The notes under the pieces were generated by a model that was given only the letters and a program-made list of their open reading frames with translations, ran no database searches and was not told the origin of the DNA. A program made the translations under genes and the position numbers. From the NCBI GenBank assembly GCA_025141675.1, contig CP081161.1, positions 2,020,001 to 2,084,000 of the forward strand: a stretch of 64,000 nt of DNA. The letters are read 5' to 3'. This document shows positions 48,518 through 55,246 of this stretch, piece by piece (position 1 is the first letter of the stretch; every line of letters starts with the position of its first letter). This stretch comes from Rhodobacteraceae bacterium S2214 (GTDB lineage Bacteria; Pseudomonadota; Alphaproteobacteria; Rhodobacterales; Rhodobacteraceae).

Positions 48518-48529
48518 GTAAACGATTAC
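48518..48529. promoter_or_regulatory. LacI-like operator in bglA/aldolase divergent region
   Basis: GTAAACGATTAC is a near-perfect palindrome with central CG, typical of LacI-family sites; only the A-A pairs beside the centre break symmetry. It lies 51 bp upstream of the bglA start and 110 bp upstream of the divergent aldolase start. The regulator is not in the window. Confidence 0.5.
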
Positions 48530-48639
48530 ATAAGCCATTGAGTATGTCCTGCATAGAGAGTTTTCCAACTGAATCTCCTGACCTCTTGCTTCGGGTCCGA
48601 CTGTGTGACCAGATGGCAAAATTGAATATGAGGTACCCG

Positions 48640-49404
48640 ATGGACGTTCCAATGAATGGTCTCAAGACGGCGATGCTTTCGGGCAAGCCGCAATATGGCG
48701 TTTGGCTAAATACTGGATCGCACGTTGTGGCTGAGATGGCTGGTCACTGCGGTCTTGACTGGTGTTTGATCGACGGTGAACACGGGCCCCTGACGCTGAG
48801 CGAAATGGTCCCACAACTGCAAGCGCTGGCCACGACCCCAACGCACGCCGTCGTGCGGATTGCAGACCCACAGGCGTGGATGATCAAACAGGTTCTGGAT
48901 ATCGGAGCGCAAACAGTTTTGGTGCCGATGGTCGACACAGGGGACCAGGCGGCTGAAATGGGGCGTGCGATGCTTTATCCACCGCATGGAAATCGGGGCA
49001 TGGGCGCGGCGATCGCGCGGGCTTCTGCTTTTGGTAATATGACGGGATATGTGCGGGACGCCGGTGATCAAGTTTGTCTGCTTGTGCAGGCTGAAAGCGC
49101 AACCGCCCTTGAGAATATCGATGCCATTGCGGCGGCCGAAGGCGTAGATGGTGTGTTCATCGGTCCGGCCGATCTATCCGCTGACATGGGTTTCACGGGC
49201 AATCCGGATCATCCTGATGTGTTGGCCGCCATTGATCATATGATCGACCGCATTCACGCGGCTGGCAAGATTTCCGGTATTCTGACTTTTGCACCGGAAC
49301 GCAGCAAGTATTACGCTGAACGCGGTGTCGGATTTGTTGGCATCGGCGCAGATGTCGCAATTTTCGGGCGCGCACTAAAGGCGGTCTTGGCGGCTGTACG
49401 CTAG
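48640..49404 (+). CDS. HpcH/HpaI aldolase family protein
   Basis: A 254-residue class II aldolase/citrate-lyase-type barrel. GVWLNTGSHVVAEMAGHCGL, WCLIDGEHGPLTLSEMVPQL, VRIADPQAWMIKQVLDIGAQ and VDGVFIGPADLSADMGF contain the metal-binding Glu/Asp and substrate residues. Such enzymes split 4-hydroxy-2-oxo acids to pyruvate and an aldehyde. I start at ATG 48640 with TGAGG in front; a further start lies at 48652, while the longer frame to 48478 is not supported. Divergent from bglA; the pairing may be shared control only. Confidence 0.88.
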   Translation: MDVPMNGLKTAMLSGKPQYGVWLNTGSHVVAEMAGHCGLDWCLIDGEHGPLTLSEMVPQLQALATTPTHAVVRIADPQAWMIKQVLDIGAQTVLVPMVDTGDQAAEMGRAMLYPPHGNRGMGAAIARASAFGNMTGYVRDAGDQVCLLVQAESATALENIDAIAAAEGVDGVFIGPADLSADMGFTGNPDHPDVLAAIDHMIDRIHAAGKISGILTFAPERSKYYAERGVGFVGIGADVAIFGRALKAVLAAVR

Positions 49405-49499
49405 AATTCGAAGTCCGCGTTGAAATCCTCTGGTAGCGCATTCGGGCTGGCGCAGGCGGTGAGGCCGAGCAGGGTGCAGATGATCAATAGGCGCAACAT
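49401..49499 (-). CDS. Small lipoprotein (32 aa)
   Basis: A 32-codon gene not predicted by size-filtered ORF calling. It starts at an ATG with AAGGAAA in front and encodes MLRLLIICTLLGLTACASPN, a signal peptide with the lipobox LTAC, followed by an acidic tail ending DFNADFEF. The stop overlaps the stop of the convergent aldolase. It begins nine bases after the aspartic-protease stop, so the two are probably translated together. The mature part is only about 17 residues. Confidence 0.7.
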   Translation of the reverse strand: MLRLLIICTLLGLTACASPNALPEDFNADFEF

Positions 49500-49508
49500 G
49501 GTTTTTCC

Positions 49509-50084
49509 TTAACGCGATAAGATAAGTTCACCATCGGAGATTGAGATACTGTCGTAAAGACCGAGATAGGTCATCCCAAGCAGAGACTGATCCATCTCGC
49601 CGCCGTTCACCGTCGCGCGCAGACGTGCGTCGGTATATGGGCCAACGCTGACCTGATCGAGTACAACAGACGCGGTGCGGACTTCGCCGTTGGCAGTGCG
49701 CGCAATACCCAGATAGCGCAGGTCATCCGGATTAAGACCCACGTTTTGCGCATCTTGCTGTGTCAAAACGACCTGCGTCGCACCAGTGTCGACGACAAAG
49801 TCGACGGGTACGTCGTTGATATTCAATGTAATATAATAATGACCGTCCGGTGCGCGCGGCAAAACGATGTCTGTGCCGCTGACCGCTTGGCGGGGTGCGA
49901 TGTCGCGACTAATGTCATTCCATAGACCAATGGCTGCGATCGTACCCACAAAAATCATGCCCCAGATGGCAGCTTGCTGTGCGACCTTACCAAGGTTGTT
50001 TTTGTTAGCGAAAATATAAGACCCAGCAATGGCCGCACCAAGCAGCACAAGATAGGTCAGTTGCATCATCTGATCTGTGTTCAT
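49509..50084 (-). CDS. Membrane-anchored retropepsin-like aspartic protease (TIGR02281 family)
   Basis: A 191-residue protein. Two membrane segments (about 8-25 and 37-57) precede a single-domain pepsin-like fold with the catalytic DTGA in VDFVVDTGATQVVLTQ; ARTANGEVRTASVVLDQV and LLGMTYLGLYDSISISDGEL complete it. Dimerisation is expected, as in retropepsins. I start at ATG 50084; the longer frame would overlap marC. The family has a clan AA label, but its physiological targets are not known. Confidence 0.88.
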   Translation of the reverse strand: MNTDQMMQLTYLVLLGAAIAGSYIFANKNNLGKVAQQAAIWGMIFVGTIAAIGLWNDISRDIAPRQAVSGTDIVLPRAPDGHYYITLNINDVPVDFVVDTGATQVVLTQQDAQNVGLNPDDLRYLGIARTANGEVRTASVVLDQVSVGPYTDARLRATVNGGEMDQSLLGMTYLGLYDSISISDGELILSR

Positions 50085-50100
50085 GCGCTTAATATAGGTG

Positions 50101-50733
50101 CTATGCACCAATTCCAAAGGTCTGGGAAATCCCATCAAGCACAAACTGGATTGCAAGTGCGGCCAAAAGCATGCCCAGAACCCGTGTGACAATGTTCAAT
50201 CCAGTCTTGCCAAGCACGCGTTCGACAGGGTTCGAGGCGAACAAAAAGGCTAGCAAAATCAGCAACACAGCGACGACAACACCGATGATCGCCAGCACAT
50301 CTACGACACTTTCTGACTGGCCTGCCAACAGGATCAGGGTTGTGATGGCACCGGGGCCAACGATCAATGGCAGCGCCAGCGGGAAGACAGATGGGTCTTC
50401 GGTATGTTCTTCGCCGCCTTCGGTTGCGTTGTCTTCGCGGCGGGCCTGACGTTTTTGGAACAACATCTCTAGCGCGGTCAGGAACAACAAAACGCCACCC
50501 GCAATGCGGAAAGCTGGCATTGATATGCCGATAAAGCCCAACAAAGCCTCGCCCAACAAAATGAATGCCACCATTAAACAGAAAGCGATGACAACCGACC
50601 GGATCGCGATGACGCGCCGTTGCGACGGAGACATCCCTTGGGTCAACGCCAGGAATAACGGCGTGAGGCCCGGTGGGTCGATGATCACAAACAACGTTGT
50701 AAATGCGGCTATCAAAGCGGGTAATTCTGTCAT
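50101..50733 (-). CDS. MarC family integral membrane protein
   Basis: A 210-residue protein with six hydrophobic segments of the UPF0056/MarC family. VIIDPPGLTPLFLALTQGMS in the first half and GPGAITTLILLAGQSESVVD in the second are the two Gly/Pro-rich family signatures. Despite the name, it is not shown to confer antibiotic resistance. It starts at an ATG 75 bp below the ABC-F stop and lies 17 bp upstream of the protease gene in the same direction. Confidence 0.88.
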   Translation of the reverse strand: MTELPALIAAFTTLFVIIDPPGLTPLFLALTQGMSPSQRRVIAIRSVVIAFCLMVAFILLGEALLGFIGISMPAFRIAGGVLLFLTALEMLFQKRQARREDNATEGGEEHTEDPSVFPLALPLIVGPGAITTLILLAGQSESVVDVLAIIGVVVAVLLILLAFLFASNPVERVLGKTGLNIVTRVLGMLLAALAIQFVLDGISQTFGIGA

Positions 50734-50754
50734 GTCAGTGCCTTACGGATAGTG

Positions 50755-50793
50755 CGGGAGCCTCCGGCGGGGATATTTACGAGCCAAAAGAAA
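50755..50793 (+). repeat. Dispersed hairpin element, copy C
   Basis: GCGGGAGCCTCCGGC, a GC-rich partial stem-loop, is followed by GGGGATATTTACGAGCCAAA and AAGAAATGA, matching the GATATTT and CCAAAAGAA blocks of copies A and B. It lies between the ABC-F stop and marC start, in opposite orientation to both genes. Confidence 0.6.
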
Positions 50794-50807
50794 TGAGGTG
50801 TTAGTGC

Positions 50808-52655
50808 TTATTTCTGGGCTTTCTCGAGATTTTCGAGAGCTTGCATCCACATGGTTTCAGCCCGTTCGAGCCCATTCATGACCTCCGCGTATTTCTTGTT
50901 CCATGTTTCCAACTCGCCTTTACGACCGTCTTCGTAAAGAACAGGATCGGCAAGCTTTTTCGCGAGTTTATCGCGCATGTCGTTAATTTTTTTGACACGC
51001 TCTTCCGACTTGCGAACCTCAGCCTTCAAGGCGAGCAGTTCGTCGCGGCTGATTGCCTTTGGTTTTGGCTTCGGTTTTTCCGCAACCTTGGGCTTTTCAG
51101 GGGTGATCAGCATCTTGCGGTAGGTTTCGAGGTCTTCCTCGTAAGGTTTTACATGCCCGTTTTTCACGAGCCACAGGCGATCCGCGACCATCGACAACAG
51201 GTGCATGTCGTGGCTGACGAGGATGACGGCGCCCGTATAGGCGGTCAGAGCGTCAACTAGCGCTTCACGCGATTCGATATCAAGGTGGTTGGTGGGCTCA
51301 TCGAGGATGAGCAGATGCGGCGCGGGCAGGGTTGCCAGCAGCAACGAAAGGCGGGCTTTTTGACCACCTGACAGGCGACCAACCTCTGTATCCGCTTGAT
51401 CAGCGCCCAGTCCAAATCCCGCGAGACGTGCCCGCAGTTTCGCTTGGCCTTCCTCAGCACGTTCACGCAGCAGATGCTGAAGCGGCGTTTCATCAACGTA
51501 AAGTTCGTCAACTTGGTGCTGCGCAAAGAACCCGATCCGCAGCTTGTTTGACGTCACCATATTGCCGCGCGCCACTTCAAGTCTGCCAGATAACATCTTG
51601 GAAAGTGTGGATTTACCTTCGCCGTTACGGCCAAGTAGGGCGATCCGGTCGTCTTGGTCGATGCGCAGGTTCAATTCGTGCAGAATGATTGTGTTGCCGT
51701 ATCCAACCGCTGCTGATTCCGTCGCGATAATCGGCGGTGACAGTTCTTCGGGTTTCGGGAAAGTGAACACGGTCCGCGCCACGTCTTCGGGCGCACGGAT
51801 CGTTTCCATCTTCTCAAGCGCTTTCACACGGGATTGCGCCTGTTTCGCTTTGGATGCTTTGGCTTTGAACCGATCCACGAATGCCTGCAGATGTTCGCGC
51901 TTCGCGTCCTGCTTTTTCGCTGCCGCAGTCAAAAGTGCACGCTTTTCAGCGCGTTGCTTGGCGAACATGTCGTAGGTGCCGGTGTAATAGATCAGGCCTT
52001 TGTCTTCGAGATGCAGGATGCCGCCGACGGATCGGTTCAGCAGTTCGCGGTCGTGGGACACGATCAGAACAGTATGCGGATATTTGACCAGATAGGCTTC
52101 AAGCCAAAGCGCGCCTTCGAGATCAAGGTAGTTTGTCGGTTCGTCGAGCAGCAACAAGTCAGGTTCAGAAAACAGGACAGCCGCCAAGGCAACACGCATC
52201 CGCCACCCGCCAGAAAAAGCGGAACAGGGCTGGCGTTGTTCTTCGTCGGTAAACCCAAGACCCTTGAGGATTGCAGAGGCGCGTCCTTCGGCAGACCACG
52301 CATCAATATCAGCCAACCGTGTTTGAATGTCGGCAATGCGGGCTGGGTCGGTGGCCGTTTCAGATTCGGCCAACAATGCTTCACGTTCCACATCCGCACG
52401 CAGGACGGTGTTGATCAGTGAGACTTCGTTGCCGGGGACTTCCTGGCTCACACCACCAATCTTCCAGCCTTTGGGAATATCAACAGATCCGGTGTCCAGC
52501 ACCATTTCGCCTCGAATGATCTTGAACAGGGTCGTTTTGCCAGAGCCATTACGCCCCACCAAGCCCACCTTGTGACCAGTCGGAATCGTCACTGTTGCGT
52601 TTTCAACCAGCGTGCGGCCGGAGACTGAATAGGTGATGTCTGAAATCTTAAGCAT
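50808..52655 (-). CDS. ABC-F family ATPase (translation factor type)
   Basis: A 615-residue soluble ATPase with two nucleotide-binding domains and no membrane region. Walker A motifs are GLVGRNGSGKTTLFK near residue 30 and ALLGRNGEGKSTLSK near 335; signatures are FSGGWRMRVALAAVLF and LSGGQKARLSLLLATL; Walker B LLLDEPTNYLDLEG and LILDEPTNHLDIES carry both catalytic Glu. The interdomain linker (KKQDAKREHLQAFVDRFKAK) and a C-terminal Lys-rich coiled coil indicate an Uup/YheS-like ribosome-associated factor. I start at ATG 52655 (MLKISDITYSV). Confidence 0.92.
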   Translation of the reverse strand: MLKISDITYSVSGRTLVENATVTIPTGHKVGLVGRNGSGKTTLFKIIRGEMVLDTGSVDIPKGWKIGGVSQEVPGNEVSLINTVLRADVEREALLAESETATDPARIADIQTRLADIDAWSAEGRASAILKGLGFTDEEQRQPCSAFSGGWRMRVALAAVLFSEPDLLLLDEPTNYLDLEGALWLEAYLVKYPHTVLIVSHDRELLNRSVGGILHLEDKGLIYYTGTYDMFAKQRAEKRALLTAAAKKQDAKREHLQAFVDRFKAKASKAKQAQSRVKALEKMETIRAPEDVARTVFTFPKPEELSPPIIATESAAVGYGNTIILHELNLRIDQDDRIALLGRNGEGKSTLSKMLSGRLEVARGNMVTSNKLRIGFFAQHQVDELYVDETPLQHLLRERAEEGQAKLRARLAGFGLGADQADTEVGRLSGGQKARLSLLLATLPAPHLLILDEPTNHLDIESREALVDALTAYTGAVILVSHDMHLLSMVADRLWLVKNGHVKPYEEDLETYRKMLITPEKPKVAEKPKPKPKAISRDELLALKAEVRKSEERVKKINDMRDKLAKKLADPVLYEDGRKGELETWNKKYAEVMNGLERAETMWMQALENLEKAQK

Positions 52656-52782
52656 GGGGCTGCTTTGCCTGATCACAGGGGCAGGGTCAATCGCCGCTTT
52701 TCAAGGGGTCCGGTGCATGCTACTGCCCGCCCAGAAATTCAACGCGAGGGGCGGCCCCCGCACAGACTGAAAGAGGCCCGAC

Positions 52783-53205
52783 ATGGCAATTCAACGTACA
52801 TTCTCTATCATTAAGCCAGACGCAACAAAGCGTAACCTGACAGGCAAAATCGCAGCTAAATTCGAAGAAGCCGGCCTGCGCATCGTTGCATCCAAGCGTA
52901 TCCAGCTGACACTGGCACAGGCACAGCAGTTCTACGGTGTGCACTCTGAGCGTCCGTTCTTCGGCGAACTGTGCGAATTCATGATCTCCGAGCCGATTGT
53001 TGTTCAGGTTCTCGAAGGCGAAGACGCAATCGCGAAAAACCGCGAAGTTATGGGCGCAACAAACCCAGCAGACGCCGCTGAAGGCACAATTCGTAAAGAA
53101 TTCGCACTGTCCATCGGCGAGAACTCTGTTCACGGCTCCGATGCTCCAGAAACTGCAGCAGAAGAAATCGCATTCTTCTTCTCAGGTCTTGAACTGGTTG
53201 GCTAA
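52783..53205 (+). CDS. ndk: Nucleoside diphosphate kinase
   Basis: A 140-residue kinase that balances nucleoside triphosphates. [20 protein letters not shown] binds the nucleotide, and the catalytic His is in [20 protein letters not shown] near residue 117. All family residues are intact and the length is normal. Codon use is distinctly biased (GCA, GTT and CGT common), as in highly expressed genes. A strong intrinsic terminator follows 25 bases after the stop. Confidence 0.98.
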   Translation: MAIQRTFSIIKPDATKRNLTGKIAAKFEEAGLRIVASKRIQLTLAQAQQFYGVHSERPFFGELCEFMISEPIVVQVLEGEDAIAKNREVMGATNPADAAEGTIRKEFALSIGENSVHGSDAPETAAEEIAFFFSGLELVG

Positions 53206-53230
53206 GTCTTTAACGGCTTAGAATTCGAAA

Positions 53231-53258
53231 AGGGCGCCTAATGTGGCGCCCTTTTTTT
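53231..53258 (+). terminator. Intrinsic terminator of ndk
   Basis: AGGGCGCC-TAATGT-GGCGCCCT is a perfect 8-bp stem with a six-base loop, followed directly by seven T residues. The T run covers the stop codon of the convergent YqaE-family gene. Confidence 0.95.
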
Positions 53259-53436
53259 ATGCCTGACGTGCGGGTAGGGATCGCGCCAGAATGTAGGCTG
53301 CGTGGATGAACCCGGGGACATAGAACAGACACGTGAGTAGAATGTTCAGCCAGAATGCCCCACGAAAGCCAACCGTCAGAAAAACTCCAAGCGGCGGGAT
53401 GATGATCACGGCGAGAAGTTTCAACCAATAATACAT
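53257..53436 (-). CDS. YqaE/Pmp3 family small membrane protein
   Basis: A 59-residue hydrophobic protein with two helices: MYYWLKLLAVIIIPPLGVFL and a second after GFRGAFWLNILLTCLFYVPG, with IHAAYILAR. IPPLGVF and FWLNILLT-type spacing and the YVPGFIHA motif are the Pmp3/YqaE signature. Members are small plasma-membrane proteolipids tied to membrane potential and stress. The ATG is directly next to the DUF4112 stop, so the two are translated from one mRNA. Confidence 0.92.
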   Translation of the reverse strand: MYYWLKLLAVIIIPPLGVFLTVGFRGAFWLNILLTCLFYVPGFIHAAYILARSLPARQA

Positions 53437-53844
53437 TTACGCCACCCAACTTTCTGCACCGATCCGGCCCGTATCGACCTGTCGTGCGCGGGCTGCGCGT
53501 CTATTCAGATTCACCTCAAGCGCCCGATAATTGCGCAGGTTTGCGTTGTAAAGAACGTCAAAAATGTCGCCAACAACAGGCACCGACCCGACAATCAGGT
53601 CGAGCAACGTGTTGAAAGACATGTACGCAACAGCGCCCGGTGTCGCTCCAATTTTGTGCGCTCGGTGGATCATCCAGACCGCAGGGACCACGGATGCCAA
53701 ATCGCCGATGACCGGAATAAGACCAAGGATGTTATCCAGACCAATCGAAATCTTGGTGCCGGGAATGTAAATTAGAGCGTCCATGCGCATTGCTACAATA
53801 CGCAAGCGACGCAGTTCTTCATCAATATCATGTTGTATGTTCAT
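53437..53844 (-). CDS. DUF4112 domain protein
   Basis: A 135-residue protein. GTKISIGLDNILGLIPVIGD and LLDLIVGSVPVVGDIFDVLY are the repeated I-P-V-G-D motifs that define DUF4112, each in a hydrophobic context that suggests membrane association. The function is unknown. Cotranscription with a Pmp3-like gene is common and hints at a membrane-stress role. Expression would begin in the 89-bp gap upstream. Confidence 0.88.
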   Translation of the reverse strand: MNIQHDIDEELRRLRIVAMRMDALIYIPGTKISIGLDNILGLIPVIGDLASVVPAVWMIHRAHKIGATPGAVAYMSFNTLLDLIVGSVPVVGDIFDVLYNANLRNYRALEVNLNRRAARARQVDTGRIGAESWVA

Positions 53845-53933
53845 GTCGTTAACATAGCAGGTTTGATTGCGTATGTGAAGGGTGTTTACATTTTTCCTTT
53901 TGCGACGGGATACGAACTACCTAAGATACCATT

Positions 53934-54521
53934 ATGGAAGACATACAATTTACATTTCTGAAAGCGCCATTAGGGGGCACCGTTCGATACGCGTTATCAG
54001 ATGGCCGCTTGACGGAACGGGACGCGGATCGCGTCGCGATTTGGGAAATTGCTTTGGCTGACGTTGAAGCAGCGACTTACAGCACAACCAACGTAGGTGG
54101 ACTGCTGGCACGCAGCTTAACCCTCAAGACCGACCACAAAAACGTGACGATTGGCTATTCAGACAGGAACCCGAAAGACGATGAAGCGGATGGATTCGTT
54201 GCCTTGATCCGTGCAATTGGATCGGGGTTAGAAGACGCGCAGCCTGGGTTTCGTGTGTCTTTAGGTCAAACCAAGTTCCAAAGGTTCGCACTTTTCACAG
54301 CATTCGCTTTTGCAGTTGTTGTAGCCGCGGGCATCCTGTTTGCGATGTTTCTCAGCAATATGGGGTTCGATGACGTGTTCGCAGTTGCGGCACCACTGGC
54401 AGTCTTGATCGTCTTCGGTGGCCTAGGGATGAGGATGTTTTGGCCGTGGCGTCCATTGCCGACCATCCCAGCAAAACGTCTGCTTCCGCCACCACCTCAG
54501 CGGGATACGACGCCAATCTGA
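53934..54521 (+). CDS. Hypothetical protein with two C-terminal membrane helices
   Basis: A 195-residue protein. The N-terminal 110 residues are soluble (MEDIQFTFLKAPLGGTVRYA) with beta-rich, PH-domain-like character (WEIALADVEAATYSTTNVGG), and two hydrophobic segments lie near 118-140 and 146-167. The tail is Pro/Arg-rich (PPPPQRDTTPI). I do not recognise a family. Its last 25 bases overlap the end of the convergent TfoX-like gene. Confidence 0.75.
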   Translation: MEDIQFTFLKAPLGGTVRYALSDGRLTERDADRVAIWEIALADVEAATYSTTNVGGLLARSLTLKTDHKNVTIGYSDRNPKDDEADGFVALIRAIGSGLEDAQPGFRVSLGQTKFQRFALFTAFAFAVVVAAGILFAMFLSNMGFDDVFAVAAPLAVLIVFGGLGMRMFWPWRPLPTIPAKRLLPPPPQRDTTPI

Positions 54522-54820
54522 TCCAGAAAAGTCTCCAGTTCGGATCGGTCGGCATCGAAACTGTCGTTTTTCAGGCTATCGAATTTTACACGCAGCGCTT
54601 TCTTTTCGTCACCCTTGCAATCGTTCCACGGTCTGCCTTGCAGGGCCATGTGTAGAACGTAATACCCAATGAAATGTGGGCGTGTCCCGTTTTCTAACAA
54701 TTTTTGATAGGCGGCATGGGCGCCGAGCGCACGCAGATCTTCGGCGGTCATGATACCAACATCGTTGAGCATCGTTTCGGTCGCGGGACCGAGATTCTTA
54801 ATGGTTGAGATTGCCGCCAT
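54497..54820 (-). CDS. TfoX/Sxy C-terminal domain protein
   Basis: A 107-residue protein resembling the stand-alone C-terminal TfoX domain. STIKNLGPATETMLNDVGIM and TAEDLRALGAHAAYQKLL form a helix-hairpin-helix-like motif, followed by HFIGYYVLHMALQGRPWNDC. The Gly-Pro turns resemble DNA-binding hairpins. Full TfoX/Sxy controls competence in gammaproteobacteria; the lone domain has no proven role. It overlaps the preceding gene tail to tail. Confidence 0.85.
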   Translation of the reverse strand: MAAISTIKNLGPATETMLNDVGIMTAEDLRALGAHAAYQKLLENGTRPHFIGYYVLHMALQGRPWNDCKGDEKKALRVKFDSLKNDSFDADRSELETFLDQIGVVSR

Positions 54821-55246
54821 GGTTTCAATTTACATGGAACGGAAAAAAGGACCAGTGGGTACAGGGTAAAGAAGGGGAAAACGAACCCCGCACACCACCG
54901 GTCTTAGTCGGCATGCCAGCACTTCGAAAAGGGAGGAGACGCGCTGGCGTTTCCGAAAATCTCAGATACTTGCGTAGTCGCGAAAAACAGGGGTTTGGGG
55001 CTTAGGATGACTTTGACCCTTTGGTGGGGCCGGTGCCGTATCCTTAGGTTTTGAGTTCAACATAACACATTCCTGATTAACCTTGCTGTTGCGATGTTTT
55101 GCTTAGCATCACGACGGGAAAACAAGACCGCCGTTGACGTAGAGGTAACCCGGCAACATGGCGTCGCCGGGGTGGAAATGTGGCAGAAATGTGAAATTTG
55201 CCCGTATTGGGGACAATTTGTTAATTTTTGTTAGATCGTCGTCGGA
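54821..55246. other. Intergenic region without recognised gene
   Basis: A 426-bp gap between the start of the TfoX-like gene and the 3' end of the DEAD helicase. No coding frame with a ribosome site is evident; the short frames shadow neighbours. I looked for tmRNA, SRP RNA and RNase P motifs and saw none. A perfect inverted repeat, CCCGGC...GCCGGG, lies at 55149-55171. Confidence 0.4.
55149..55171. other. Inverted repeat in intergenic gap
   Basis: CCCGGC (55149-55154) and GCCGGG (55166-55171) form a 6-bp stem with an 11-base loop, 76 bases beyond the helicase stop. It may be a terminator remnant; no T run follows on either side. Confidence 0.3.

Noticed and set aside
54821..55246. Possible structural RNA (tmRNA, SRP RNA, RNase P)
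   Set aside because: No recognisable core motif of these RNAs was found; only a short inverted repeat.
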